From a bacterium (GTDB taxonomy: Bacteria > Patescibacteriota > Saccharimonadia > Saccharimonadales > Saccharimonadaceae): DNA of 64,000 nucleotides. Position numbers and translations under genes: made by a program. Position 1 is the stretch's first letter; the number at the start of each line of letters is the position of its first letter. Below, piece after piece: positions 26,732-34,165 of the stretch. A model generated the notes under the pieces. It did not search any database, was not told where the DNA came from, and saw only the letters and a program-made list of their open reading frames with translations. The stretch spans positions 108,190 to 172,189 of the forward strand of contig JAUIGB010000001.1 in the NCBI GenBank assembly GCA_030429975.1, written 5' to 3'.

Positions 26732-26737
26732 GAAAAG

Positions 26738-27268
26738 ATGGGGTCTCCCGAAACAAAAATTTCACCAGAAATAATACAAACTGACAAAAACGACGTAACT
26801 GTTCGTTTGTTTCGTGACGAAGACTTAGAGGAATTCTCACATTTGTTCAATAAAGATTTATCACACATACGTGCTCATAGTTACGGGCTGGATGTCGCGG
26901 GATTCGTTACATGGGCAGAAGATATCGTTGAAGGTAATCCACCCGACGGAGTGCGACTAATGATGGTATGTAGTGATGACAAAATTGCTGGCTGTATTGT
27001 CCTTGGAACCGAGCAAGACGGTACACAGAATATTGCGTACGCCGCCGGAAAGGACTACGAAGGTCAGGGAGTTATGTCGTCTGCAGTAAAGGCCGTTGTA
27101 GATAACGAGGCAAAAAACGGCAAGGATGTAATCGCACAGGTAAAGCGCGATAACTTACGCAGTACGCGACTTTTAGGTAGAGTTGGTTTTAAATTTGATC
27201 ACTGGGACTTCGAATTTCGCGAAGAAGTCTATAAGTACGCTCATGACGACAAAGCCAAAGATAGCTAA
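26738..27268 (+). CDS. GNAT-family N-acetyltransferase
   Basis: This is probably an acetyl-CoA-dependent acetyltransferase of the RimJ/RimL type. The order of elements fits: VTVRLFRDEDLEEFSHLF at the N-terminus, CIVLGTEQDGTQNIAYAAGKDYEGQGVMSS (a YxGQGV variant of the acetyl-CoA loop), then AQVKRDNLRSTRLLGRVGFK and a final beta strand. It is 176 residues from the ATG at 26738. The 26 extra codons in the track lie upstream of the promoter and are unlikely to be translated. The substrate is unknown. Confidence 0.87.
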   Translation: MGSPETKISPEIIQTDKNDVTVRLFRDEDLEEFSHLFNKDLSHIRAHSYGLDVAGFVTWAEDIVEGNPPDGVRLMMVCSDDKIAGCIVLGTEQDGTQNIAYAAGKDYEGQGVMSSAVKAVVDNEAKNGKDVIAQVKRDNLRSTRLLGRVGFKFDHWDFEFREEVYKYAHDDKAKDS

Positions 27269-27290
27269 TCTGTTAAAATAATCCAAGCGG

Positions 27291-27378
27291 GGAGAGGTGC
27301 AGGAGTGGTTGAACTGGCCGCTCTCGAAAAGCGGTATGGCGCAAGTCATCGAGGGTTCGAATCCCTCTCTCTCCGCCA
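27291..27378 (+). tRNA. tRNA-Ser (anticodon CGA)
   Basis: Acceptor GGAGAGG/TCTCTCC, anticodon arm CCGCT-CTCGAAA-AGCGG, long variable arm (type II), T arm GAGGG-TTCGAAT-CCCTC, discriminator G and an encoded CCA. It reads UCG codons. Confidence 0.96.
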
Positions 27379-27379
27379 A

Positions 27380-27417
27380 TTTAAATTCACGACCTTCGCG
27401 GTCGTGTATTTAAATTG
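27380..27417. terminator. long inverted repeat after tRNA-Ser(CGA)
   Basis: An AT arm ATTTAAAT, a GC arm CACGACC, the loop TTCG, then CGGTCGTG and ATTTAAAT. The TTCG loop and 3' AT-rich arm make it a stable hairpin right after the CCA, most likely the tRNA terminator, although a clean U-run is lacking. Confidence 0.6.
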
Positions 27418-27469
27418 GACAAGCAGAGGCCCCGTGCGAGAATGCGCGAGTACCTACTGCTTTCGCTCA

Positions 27470-27853
27470 TTACCCATACGGGGCTGGATCGGCCTGACTC
27501 CTGGTCGGCCTCGGCTGTTTGCTGTGACCACAGTGCCACATACGTTCGCCGGATTTATTGACGCAAAACGCGTACTTGCATTTGTAGGCTTTTACGGTGT
27601 CGTCGCCCCTGTGTCGACGTCTCTTTGCCGACTGTTTGGCTTCGGACTCCGTCCTGACGAGCTTTCTTCCGCAGGCATGATACCATTCCCGCTGCTCGCT
27701 AAACGACAGGTCATACACCTCACGAGGAATCCGTTCGCGGGACACCAGGTTCAAAAAAGGGTGAAATGACTTTTTTGGCCTATTGCGTTTTCTACGTGTT
27801 TTGCTCCTAGGTGCGTTCTCGCTGTGTCGTCTTGTCAACGACACCACCTCCAT
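27470..27853 (-). CDS. small basic protein with Cys/His zinc-ribbon-like end
   Basis: This 127-residue protein is not recognised by name. It is very rich in Arg/Lys. The C-terminal part has YKCKYAFCVNKSGE followed by MWHCGHSK, a C-x4-C...H-C-x-H arrangement that could bind zinc. The start is uncertain: the ATG at 27853 lies inside the sequence GGAGG belongs to, whereas GGAGG is well placed for a TTG at 27838. A TATAAT about 35 bases upstream supports leftward transcription. The opposite ORF 27305..27769 is a tRNA artefact. Confidence 0.55.
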   Translation of the reverse strand: MEVVSLTRRHSENAPRSKTRRKRNRPKKSFHPFLNLVSRERIPREVYDLSFSEQREWYHACGRKLVRTESEAKQSAKRRRHRGDDTVKAYKCKYAFCVNKSGERMWHCGHSKQPRPTRSQADPAPYG

Positions 27854-27930
27854 TCTACGGGGTTACTCTGCAAGAGTTAATGCTATTATAACACCTTAAA
27901 GTTTGTTGTCAAACCGGGTACGATAACAAA

Positions 27931-27954
27931 GAAAAAAACCCACTTACGTGAGTT
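27931..27954 (-). terminator. intrinsic terminator of tRNA-Arg
   Basis: On the minus strand AACTCAC-GTAA-GTGGGTT followed by a run of T, eight bases after the tRNA CCA end. Confidence 0.85.
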
Positions 27955-27962
27955 ATTTTCTC

Positions 27963-28039
27963 TGGTACACCCGATACGATTCGAACGTACGACCTTTGGC
28001 TCCGCAAGCCAACGCTCTATCCAGCTGAGCTACGGGTGC
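27963..28039 (-). tRNA. tRNA-Arg (anticodon GCG)
   Basis: A 77-base cloverleaf: acceptor GCACCCG/CGGGTGT, D arm GCTC/GAGC, anticodon arm TTGGC-TTGCGGA-GCCAA, T arm GTACG-TTCGAAT-CGTAT, discriminator A and encoded CCA. The loop puts GCG at positions 34-36. Most bacteria use ACG (deaminated to ICG) for this codon box. Confidence 0.93.
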
Positions 28040-28101
28040 GCAATGCTCGCAATGCGAACAACTTGGCAAGTTTACCATAATTTTACAGAGGTGGCAAGCC
28101 T

Positions 28102-28800
28102 CTAAAGACGGAGCATGCGTACTAATCGATCGACCGCATCCAGCTTCAAATCTTTCATGGGCATACGCTCACCTAGAATATCCACTATATCTTCGCCTAC
28201 TTCCTCTGGAAAATACACGGTCAGGGCTTGCTGGAACCTCTGCGTGGGTATCAACATTATCGAGAACTGGTCACCATCCTCTACGACGCCAAACGATTTA
28301 AATGAGTCGTACTTATAGATCTTGCCATCAATAGTCAGTCCGTCGTTTGACAGGGAGTAGGTTAGTTCACGAGGGGGCCGACGCAGATATACGATCACGA
28401 TAAAGGCGATGACCGCGATTAGGGCCGTGAATGACCATGCTTGCATCCACACCGAAAATCCTGCGAATGCCAGACATACCACGATAAACAGCATGAACCA
28501 GCCTGCGCCCTTTTCTTGATGTATAAATTCATGCGCCGTCCATGACACGGGCTGGTCTAGGTCGGTTTCTTGATTTTCAAACTGTTCTGATTCATCAACG
28601 TTACCCGCTGACTCTTCGGTCGCCACGGCCTGCTCTGACACGGGAGTTGCTGACTGCTCCTCTGATAACATGTTTTGCAAATCTTGTTGATTTACCGCGC
28701 CGGGCGCCGATCCAACCGGAGCAGGAGGTGCAGGCGAAACGGGCTGAACAGGCTGACCCTGGTCAGGGCTCTCCGGATCCTGAGGTTGGTTCGGATTCAT
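28102..28800 (-). CDS. two-helix membrane protein with disordered N-terminus
   Basis: This 232-residue protein has no recognised family. Residues 1-95 are Pro/Gln/Glu-rich and disordered. Two adjacent transmembrane helices (GWFMLFIVVCLAFAGFSVW and SFTALIAVIAFIVIVYL) span ~105-150. A compact C-terminal domain (~80 residues, YSLSNDGLTIDGKIYKYDSF) resembles a PH-like/bPH beta domain by pattern only. The track start at 28911 is rejected: an extended -10 (TGCTATAAT) lies six bases before the ATG at 28800. Confidence 0.78.
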   Translation of the reverse strand: MNPNQPQDPESPDQGQPVQPVSPAPPAPVGSAPGAVNQQDLQNMLSEEQSATPVSEQAVATEESAGNVDESEQFENQETDLDQPVSWTAHEFIHQEKGAGWFMLFIVVCLAFAGFSVWMQAWSFTALIAVIAFIVIVYLRRPPRELTYSLSNDGLTIDGKIYKYDSFKSFGVVEDGDQFSIMLIPTQRFQQALTVYFPEEVGEDIVDILGERMPMKDLKLDAVDRLVRMLRL

Positions 28801-28806
28801 GGTGCA

Positions 28807-28815
28807 ATTATAGCA
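28807..28815 (-). promoter_or_regulatory. extended -10, leaderless type
   Basis: Minus strand TGCTATAAT, six bases TGCACC, then ATG. Confidence 0.7.
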
Positions 28816-28880
28816 TGAGCAAGATGTGGATGATTGAATAATTTCGTTGTGATGACAAACAGGCAAAGATGTCGCCAGGT

Positions 28881-28909
28881 GGCGGTCACGGCTCTCGCGC
28901 GTGACCGCC
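28881..28909. repeat. GC-rich hairpin downstream of the small zinc-protein gene
   Basis: GGCGGTCACG-N9-CGTGACCGCC forms a perfect 10-bp stem 10 bases after the stop at 28919. No U-run follows on the minus strand, so it may be a processing or stability stem and not a true intrinsic terminator. Confidence 0.6.
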
Positions 28910-28918
28910 ACTCTGGTA

Positions 28919-29119
28919 TTAGTTCAGACAACCCCAAGAGGCGCAACCGGGCGCACCGCAAAGCTTCTTGCAGTCGCCTTCGCGCGCAGGGTTGTGGTCA
29001 CCATTTGGTGGAATGGTCGGCGACCAGTCCTCGGTGCCGTCAACCGGACACACCCAGTGCACGTCTTTCGTGCCAAAACCCCGTAGGTCCATGGGCGCGT
29101 TGCAAGCGGGACAATTCAT
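28919..29119 (-). CDS. small zinc-ribbon-like protein
   Basis: A 66-residue protein beginning MNCPACNAPMDLRGFGTKD, a CxxC knuckle, with HWVCPVDGTEDW as a possible second zinc site and further cysteines in CKKLCGAPGCASWGC. AGGAG sits four bases before the ATG. It follows the 100-residue gene by 7 bases, so the two form an operon. Function unknown; DNA, RNA or protein binding is typical of such ribbons. Confidence 0.65.
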   Translation of the reverse strand: MNCPACNAPMDLRGFGTKDVHWVCPVDGTEDWSPTIPPNGDHNPAREGDCKKLCGAPGCASWGCLN

Positions 29120-29126
29120 AGTGCTC

Positions 29127-29429
29127 CTATGTAACTCTCGCTGGGTGCAAGCTATCGACTAGCTCGTTATGCTTAGCCCTAGCATGCTCGAACTCCTCGG
29201 CACTCTTCGGGTTCATCAGTCGTTCGGCCCAATAGCTCATTCTCTCCTTGGGCGACATACCCTCGGTTGGGTCGACGTCGACCACTTCTTGCTCGGCTAG
29301 CCCATGTGTATCGCAGGGCTTGATGATCTCCACGCCGGAGACACGATCAAAGAAGTGATGCATCTCGGTTTTTACATAAACCTTGACCCTGCAACCGCAC
29401 TCTGCGGTCACGGTCTGAGTTTCAGACAT
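29127..29429 (-). CDS. hypothetical small protein, operon with the zinc-ribbon gene
   Basis: A 100-residue soluble protein with ECGCRVKVYVKTEMHHFFD near the start, where Cys and His residues cluster and might hold a metal. The C-terminal half is helical (NPKSAEEFEHARAKHNELVDSL). GAGAGG lies seven bases before the ATG at 29429. No family recognised. Confidence 0.62.
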   Translation of the reverse strand: MSETQTVTAECGCRVKVYVKTEMHHFFDRVSGVEIIKPCDTHGLAEQEVVDVDPTEGMSPKERMSYWAERLMNPKSAEEFEHARAKHNELVDSLHPARVT

Positions 29430-29526
29430 AGCGAGTCCTCTCTGCCTGTTTGTCGAATTACTATCCCTTTGGGACTAGGGATATTTTGCTGTTTTATTGA
29501 TTAGATTGCAAGCATAAGAATAGTTG

Positions 29527-30312
29527 CTACATGCCATGCATCGGGATTACGTCACCATCTGATAGCCTGCTCGGATTGCTTTCATCATCGACGTACAGGT
29601 GCACGTTGGCGAGATAGTCTTTGTACTCTTGAGTTTGCGGAAGGAGGCTCCTGACGTGCGCTAGGCCACTAACGCATACTAGGGCAGCATAGGTATCGAT
29701 ACCAACAGCGTATTCCCATTCACCTTCGTGCTCGTGCAAAAAGCTAGAGAACAATGCTTGTTTGCTTCGTCCCAAGTTGTCTGTATCAGAATAGTGAGCC
29801 ATCACCCATGAACCGAACATTTTAGCCTCCTCTACAGGCTCAAAGTCCCAATGTTCGCCCTTTTCTACGTCGTAATAATTTGAATCGCTAAACCCAACAT
29901 TAAACCAAATCATGGCACCGGCGCTACCACCCGATGCTACAACGTCACCTGAATCTACCCTCTCGCGCATGTCGGTCGTCAGTCCGGCCTCGTTCCAGCG
30001 GTTAATCGCGTTTCTACTGGCACCTCCCGTTACATACAGTACATCAGCTCTATCTAGTAGCGCATTGGCCCTGTCGCGCGACAATGGTTCATCGGCATAG
30101 TCCTGTATCATCAACGGTTCGGGTATATTTTTGTCTTCCGCGATTTTCTTCCAGGTACGTCTTTTGTTATCCAGACTCTCCTGTGTGACACAGGGTGATC
30201 CATCGATAACTAGCTGCGGCGTATCTGTACCGGCCAGATCGAAAATCTCATCAAAAAGAGGCGCCGAGATGACACCACCGCTTAATACCATTTTTCGCTC
30301 ATGTATGGACAT
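29527..30312 (-). CDS. peptidase family S51 protein (peptidase E/cyanophycinase-like)
   Basis: Serine peptidases of this family cleave Asp-X or beta-Asp dipeptides using a nucleophile elbow. Here VASGGSAGAMIWF carries the Ser nucleophile and LYVTGGASRNAINRW the preceding Gly loop. The start KMVLSGGVIS and the 261-residue length fit the family. No signal peptide is present, so it is a cytosolic peptidase. The substrate is not known. A second in-frame ATG lies seven codons in. Confidence 0.83.
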   Translation of the reverse strand: MSIHERKMVLSGGVISAPLFDEIFDLAGTDTPQLVIDGSPCVTQESLDNKRRTWKKIAEDKNIPEPLMIQDYADEPLSRDRANALLDRADVLYVTGGASRNAINRWNEAGLTTDMRERVDSGDVVASGGSAGAMIWFNVGFSDSNYYDVEKGEHWDFEPVEEAKMFGSWVMAHYSDTDNLGRSKQALFSSFLHEHEGEWEYAVGIDTYAALVCVSGLAHVRSLLPQTQEYKDYLANVHLYVDDESNPSRLSDGDVIPMHGM

Positions 30313-30432
30313 CGTGATATTGCCTAATTATTTTATATAAAATGACATAGATTATAGTTTTTGTCAATAGACAGTGGTTGTCCTGTTCTTTTGCCGCTAT
30401 CGTGGATGGCGCGCGGGAGATTATCTACGAGG

Positions 30433-31419
30433 TTAGGAGTAGCCTAGCTGGTTCAGAATAGCATCATCGACATCGACATAGCCGGACTCCTCGGCAGCTT
30501 TGCGGCTCTGGCTTGAACGTATACCTGGTAGACGAATTTCGGAAACACCATCGGCTTTACGCGCAATCAATATATCACGAATCATCCGCGAGGCGTTTCT
30601 CTTGAAATCTACCGTATCAATAAGCAGGTTTGGATCAATAGCGATAAACAATGAGCCCCATTCCTCTTTAAAGGTCTTATTGTCTACCCAAGCGCCGTTC
30701 AGGAGTGGTCCTGCCAACATTTCGACCATCATGCCAAGACCTGAACCCTTATAACTATGATCAAATGGCAACAAAGCTCCACTCATGGCAGATGTAGGGT
30801 CGGTCGTCGGGTTGCCGTTGTGATCGATGGCCATATTTTTGGGTATCTGCTCATTTTTTGCCTTAGCAAGTACAAGCCCATAAAAAGTCATGGCGGAGGT
30901 CGCCATATCAAACACAAAGGGATCATCCTCGGTAGGGAACGCATAGCCCAGAGGATTTGTACCAAAAATTGGGTCAAAACTGCCAAATCCTGCCGTCGAG
31001 GCAGGTGAGCGGCTGCAAACAATCCCAATAAGATCCTGCGTAGCAATTTGCTCCGCGTAGTAGGCTTGCGCGCCGTTGCTCGAAAAGGTGTTTTTGACAC
31101 CGACAATGCCAACGCCATGTTCTTTTGCTTTTTGGATCGCTACTTCCATACCAAGCGAAGCAGCAACCGGCGCCGGGTTCGCCCCACCGTCAATGAGTTG
31201 CGATAACTGCGTGTCGCGCTCAACTTTTGGCTCGTACTGAGGTTTGATGTTCTGGAGTGGCTCGGTGCCGGTCATTTTTATAAGACCCTGAGTCTTATTG
31301 TTAGACATTTCCGCCCATAGAAGATAGTCTACAGTGCGCGCAGTATCGACTGTGTTGAATCCGCTCTCCTGAAATGTATTAGTTATTTTTACTCGTAGGT
31401 CTGTAATGGCTAATTTCAT
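30433..31419 (-). CDS. Ldh2-family malate/lactate-type NAD(P)-dependent dehydrogenase
   Basis: Ldh2 enzymes reduce 2-oxoacids (pyruvate, oxaloacetate, 2,3-diketogulonate and relatives) with NAD(P)H through a fold unrelated to classical LDH. Family segments are NNKTQGLIKM, NTFSSNGAQAYYAEQIA (the SNHFG-like active-site region), GTNPLGYAFPTEDDPFVFDMATSAM and YKGSGLGMMVEMLAGPL. At 328 residues it is full length. A leaderless-type -10 (TATGAT) six bases upstream supports the ATG at 31419. The substrate cannot be decided from sequence. Confidence 0.85.
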   Translation of the reverse strand: MKLAITDLRVKITNTFQESGFNTVDTARTVDYLLWAEMSNNKTQGLIKMTGTEPLQNIKPQYEPKVERDTQLSQLIDGGANPAPVAASLGMEVAIQKAKEHGVGIVGVKNTFSSNGAQAYYAEQIATQDLIGIVCSRSPASTAGFGSFDPIFGTNPLGYAFPTEDDPFVFDMATSAMTFYGLVLAKAKNEQIPKNMAIDHNGNPTTDPTSAMSGALLPFDHSYKGSGLGMMVEMLAGPLLNGAWVDNKTFKEEWGSLFIAIDPNLLIDTVDFKRNASRMIRDILIARKADGVSEIRLPGIRSSQSRKAAEESGYVDVDDAILNQLGYS

Positions 31420-31425
31420 GCACTC

Positions 31426-31431
31426 ATCATA
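31426..31431 (-). promoter_or_regulatory. -10 element, leaderless type, before the Ldh2 gene
   Basis: Minus strand TATGAT-GAGTGC-ATG. Confidence 0.5.
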
Positions 31432-31465
31432 TCAAAAAGACGATCAAATAGTCGTCTCTCTGATA

Positions 31466-31483
31466 TGGCGGAGGAGGGGAGAT
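31466..31483 (-). repeat. copy of the 3' end of tRNA-Ser(GCT)
   Basis: On the plus strand TGGCGGAGGAGGGGAGAT is identical to 31650-31667, i.e. the last 18 bases of the tRNA including CCA. It is followed by GCAGG, which also occurs in the tRNA a little further in. Confidence 0.8.
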
Positions 31484-31611
31484 GCAGGCTAAAGTCCTCC
31501 GCTCGTTCGCAAAAGAAAATGCTACGCGCTTTCTTTTACTTCTCTCGCTTCACCGAACTCCTGCTTGGCACCGTCACAGACGGCGCGCGGGAGTTCTAAT
31601 CTCGCCACAAC

Positions 31612-31649
31612 AAGAAGAAAAACGAGACGTAAAGCCTCGTTTCTCTTCT
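31612..31649 (-). terminator. intrinsic terminator of tRNA-Ser(GCT)
   Basis: Minus strand AAACGAG-N9-CTCGTTT followed by TTCTTCTT directly after the tRNA. Confidence 0.85.
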
Positions 31650-31742
31650 TGGCGGAGGAGGGGAGATTCGAACTCCCGCTGCAGGTTTCCCCACACTAAC
31701 GATTTAGCAAACCGTCCCCTTCAGCCACTTGGGTACTCCTCC
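31650..31742 (-). tRNA. tRNA-Ser (anticodon GCT)
   Basis: A 93-base type II tRNA: acceptor GGAGGAG/CTCCTCC, anticodon arm ACGGT-TTGCTAA-ATCGT, long variable arm, T arm CGGGAG-TTCGAAT-CTCCC, discriminator G and encoded CCA. It reads AGC/AGU. Confidence 0.96.
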
Positions 31743-31777
31743 GTGCTTGCGAGTCACATGTAACACGTTTCACGCAG

Positions 31778-31793
31778 CAGCCACTTGGGTACT
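31778..31793 (-). repeat. copy of a 5' segment of tRNA-Ser(GCT)
   Basis: CAGCCACTTGGGTACT is identical to 31722-31737 (tRNA positions ~6-21) and lies 36 bases upstream of the intact tRNA. Confidence 0.75.
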
Positions 31794-31812
31794 GCCTGTG
31801 TATTGTAACACT

Positions 31813-31902
31813 TGGCGGAGAGGGAGGGATTCGAACCCTCGAAGGCTTTTACACCTTGCCGGTTTTCAAGACCGGTACCATCAACCACTCGGTCACCTCT
31901 CC
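31813..31902 (-). tRNA. tRNA-Ser (anticodon TGA)
   Basis: A 90-base type II tRNA: acceptor GGAGAGG/CCTCTCC, anticodon arm CCGGT-CTTGAAA-ACCGG, long variable arm, T arm GAGGG-TTCGAAT-CCCTC, encoded CCA. It reads UCA and by wobble other UCN codons. ORF 31729..31920 is an artefact of it. Confidence 0.96.
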
Positions 31903-31934
31903 ATACTTGGATTATACTAGCAAATTAACCCCTG

Positions 31935-32603
31935 TTAGTCCATAGGTTGACGGCTAATAGAAGCAACCCAAACACGTCTCGCGCCAGAATCACATAAAGT
32001 TTTGGTAGCGTATTTCACCGTTGCCCCTGTTGTTATTACGTCGTCCAGTAATAGATAAATCTTTTCAGGATCTAGGCTCTTGCTACATGTAAACGCACGT
32101 TTGGCCTGTTCTATGCGTTTGGCGCGCCCTACGGACCTCTGTTGAGCGGTTGTTGCTCTTCGTAGACTCGTTTGCATGGAAAGACCACGCATTTTTGCGA
32201 ACTGTCGTGCTATCAACAACATGTGATCATATCCTCTTTGGCGAATATGGGGGCTAATGGTCGGCACCGGTACGACAATTACGCTTGCTGGCATGTCTGG
32301 CAACTGATCATGTAACAACTGGGCCAGGGTAGTGCTCGCTGATTTCGTATTGGTAAATTTGAAATTACCAATTAGTCGTTGTAGATGATCGCGCCTATCC
32401 GCTATACACCACACGCGTTCGTATGGCACCTTGCATTCCTTGCAAATTCCATTTTTACCCGCAGGCCTTTTGGCACAGGCACCGCAGTACAAAAACGGCT
32501 CCTCTGTAATGTCGTTTTTACAACTATCGCACAATAAGACACCCTCTGTTCCGCATCCAGAACAGAGGTGAGGGGCAAGAAAAGCAATATAGTTATCAAT
32601 CAT
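31935..32603 (-). CDS. comF: ComF-family phosphoribosyltransferase-like protein
   Basis: ComF proteins are needed for DNA uptake in competent bacteria and have a type I phosphoribosyltransferase fold. The N-terminal zinc part has CSGCGTEGVLLCDSC and YCGACAKRP...GICKEC. The PRPP-binding motif is YLLLDDVITTGATV near residue 185. The 222-residue length is normal. With the VirB2/VirB4/VirB6-like genes and type IV pili usual in CPR genomes, it is consistent with DNA import as a nucleotide source. That link is inference. The start at 32603 has no visible Shine-Dalgarno. Confidence 0.9.
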   Translation of the reverse strand: MIDNYIAFLAPHLCSGCGTEGVLLCDSCKNDITEEPFLYCGACAKRPAGKNGICKECKVPYERVWCIADRRDHLQRLIGNFKFTNTKSASTTLAQLLHDQLPDMPASVIVVPVPTISPHIRQRGYDHMLLIARQFAKMRGLSMQTSLRRATTAQQRSVGRAKRIEQAKRAFTCSKSLDPEKIYLLLDDVITTGATVKYATKTLCDSGARRVWVASISRQPMD

Positions 32604-32634
32604 TGTAATTTTTACGTTTACCCACCAGGATAGG

Positions 32635-32663
32635 TTGATTATCCCACTAGTATTAGCTATACT
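32635..32663 (+). promoter_or_regulatory. hsp20 promoter
   Basis: TTGATT, 17-base spacer, TATACT. The leader is ~40 bases and ends in GGAGG. No CIRCE-like repeat is seen here, unlike groES. Confidence 0.65.
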
Positions 32664-32709
32664 GTAGGAGACTAATTGTCAAGAGCCAAGTGTAAAAGTG
32701 GAGGATACA

Positions 32710-33180
32710 ATGGCCCGTAAACCAAACGAAGACGATCTCTTGATGGAGGACGAGTTGGCCGCAGCGTTTCTAAACGATGACGACCTGAGCGATAGCGACA
32801 ACAGTGCCGCTGCAGCACCAGCAACAACCGAAGAAGATTCTACCGAAGAAGATTTTCCGGGCCAGCTTGCCGTTGATGTCTTTGAGACCGAAGAAAAGCT
32901 AGTAGTAAAAGCGAGAACTGCTGGCGTAAACAAGGATGATTTGGATGTCAGTATTTCCGATGGAATTCTGACAATCAGCGGAACGCTGAGCGGTGGCGAC
33001 GAATCAGGAACAACTAACTGGCACATCCAGGAATGCTATTGGGGCGAATTTAGCCGTACGCTAGCATTGCCTGTGGCCGTAAAAGAAGATGAAGTAGAAG
33101 CTGTCCTAAAAGACGGTGTACTAACTATCGGCTTTACAAAGGTCAAACAAGAACAGGCCAAAAAGATCCAGGTTCTATAG
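32710..33180 (+). CDS. Hsp20/alpha-crystallin small heat-shock protein
   Basis: This is an ATP-independent holdase that binds unfolding proteins. The alpha-crystallin domain covers residues ~50-150: GQLAVDVFETEEKLVVKARTAGV, DGILTISGTL, GEFSRTLALPVAV and DGVLTIGFTKV. The N-terminal arm is acidic and Ala-rich. GGAGG lies five bases before the ATG at 32710, so the GTG of the track (32698), which is inside the leader, is rejected. Monocistronic and closed by a strong terminator. Confidence 0.94.
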   Translation: MARKPNEDDLLMEDELAAAFLNDDDLSDSDNSAAAAPATTEEDSTEEDFPGQLAVDVFETEEKLVVKARTAGVNKDDLDVSISDGILTISGTLSGGDESGTTNWHIQECYWGEFSRTLALPVAVKEDEVEAVLKDGVLTIGFTKVKQEQAKKIQVL

Positions 33181-33202
33181 TATAGACCCCGATCGCACAA
33201 AA

Positions 33203-33224
33203 ACCCCGCATCAGCGGGGTTTTT
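33203..33224 (+). terminator. intrinsic terminator of hsp20
   Basis: ACCCCGC-ATCA-GCGGGGT-TTTT. Confidence 0.93.
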
Positions 33225-33250
33225 GGTATAGGTAGATTTGTTATGCTAAA

Positions 33251-33283
33251 CATAAAAAAATAGCCCCTTGAGTCGGGGCTATT
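33251..33283 (-). terminator. intrinsic terminator of the VirB2-like operon
   Basis: Minus strand AATAGCCCC-GACTCAA-GGGGCTATT followed by TTTTT, 17 bases after the stop at 33300. Confidence 0.93.
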
Positions 33284-33299
33284 TTGATTTGCGCGTGTG

Positions 33300-33713
33300 T
33301 TAGGCTCCGTCTGTAAAGCTCGATATGACAAAGTTGACGACAGCGTAGGCCAGAATAGCAACTACGACACCTACGATTGCATATAGTATCGTATTTTTTG
33401 CTTCCTGCACCTTGGTGGAGTCACCACCAGATACCACATAGCGTATACCACCGATAATCAACATAATGACGCTGATCGCACCGATGATAAATAGCATGAC
33501 GTTTGTGATGGTTCGGAAAATTCCACCCTGGCCACCTTCGCCAAATAGGCTGGCAGCATCACCTTGCTGATCTTTTCCTTGCGCTGCGTTTGCGCCATCC
33601 TGCAGACCCATATCAAAAACGGCGTGTGCTGGTACTGCCGCGAATACCCCAAAACCTAGCGCTAGCGCTGGCACCATCAAGGCAGACGACATTAATTTCT
33701 TTAGTTTATTCAT
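33300..33713 (-). CDS. VirB2-like pilin/two-helix membrane protein 1
   Basis: A 137-residue protein with a signal peptide cut near AVPAHA, a short Gln/Gly-rich loop, then two hydrophobic helices separated by the paralogue signature GGIRYVVSGGDSTKVQEAKNTILYAIVGVVVAILAYAVVNFV (split here in text only by position). This is the TrbC/VirB2-type topology: exported subunits that form the shaft or base channel of type IV secretion machines. AAAGG precedes the ATG by ten bases, and the 70-base gap upstream may carry its own promoter. Last gene of a seven-gene array; a strong terminator follows. Confidence 0.82.
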   Translation of the reverse strand: MNKLKKLMSSALMVPALALGFGVFAAVPAHAVFDMGLQDGANAAQGKDQQGDAASLFGEGGQGGIFRTITNVMLFIIGAISVIMLIIGGIRYVVSGGDSTKVQEAKNTILYAIVGVVVAILAYAVVNFVISSFTDGA

Positions 33714-33782
33714 TTTCTAATACCTTTCGCTTTGTATTAATCTGCTTATACTTATACCAAACTATCAGTAATTTGTTAAGGC

Positions 33783-34154
33783 TTAGCCATTTCCGCTAAA
33801 GGCGTCTAGAACGAAGTTTACTATTGCATATGCCAGTATAGCGACCACCAGGCCTACGACCGCGTACAGAACAATGTCTTTAGCCGCCTTAATGTTACTT
33901 GCATCGCCGTTGCTAGTGGCGTAACGTATACCGCCTATAATTATCATAATAACGGCTATCGCACCCAGAATAAATAGCATCATATTGACGATGGTCTTTA
34001 TTCCTTCCTGCAGACTAGTGTCGTTACCGTCATTTATATCATCCACTGATTGACGTATGTCATCAGCGGCGCTCGCATGTACCGTTGCGACTGGCGCGGC
34101 CATGACACCAAACATCATTGCCAGACTAGTGAGTGTTAAGGTTAGTTTTTTCAT
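33783..34154 (-). CDS. VirB2-like pilin/two-helix membrane protein 2
   Basis: A 123-residue paralogue of the neighbours. The signal peptide ends around ATVHASA, followed by an acidic stretch (DDIRQSVDDINDGND) and two helices around GGIRYATSNGDASNIKAAKD. The last third (YAVVGLVVAILAYAIVNFVL) is almost identical to gene 3. AGGAGGAG lies directly before the ATG. It could be a minor or alternative pilin subunit. Confidence 0.82.
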   Translation of the reverse strand: MKKLTLTLTSLAMMFGVMAAPVATVHASAADDIRQSVDDINDGNDTSLQEGIKTIVNMMLFILGAIAVIMIIIGGIRYATSNGDASNIKAAKDIVLYAVVGLVVAILAYAIVNFVLDAFSGNG

Positions 34155-34165
34155 ACTCCTCCTAT

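Larger units (their letters stand above)
31420..31649. other. non-coding stretch with tRNA-Ser debris
   Basis: This 230-base gap holds an 18-base copy of the 3' end of the neighbouring tRNA-Ser (31466-31483), an inverted repeat GAACTCC...GGGAGTTC (near 31552-31595) and the tRNA terminator. ORF 31482..31763 runs through the tRNA itself and is not a gene. Confidence 0.6.

Noticed and set aside
26660-26737. Extended start of the GNAT gene at 26660
   Set aside because: A consensus TTGACG-17-TATAAT promoter lies inside this extension and points to the ATG at 26738.
27305-27769. ORF 27305..27769 as a protein
   Set aside because: It begins inside tRNA-Ser(CGA) and runs through the terminator and antisense to the small zinc-ribbon-like gene.
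31482-31920. ORFs 31482..31763 and 31729..31920 as proteins
   Set aside because: They translate the reverse strand of tRNA-Ser(GCT) and tRNA-Ser(TGA); the apparent RRRGDSNSR-type peptides are a classic tRNA artefact.
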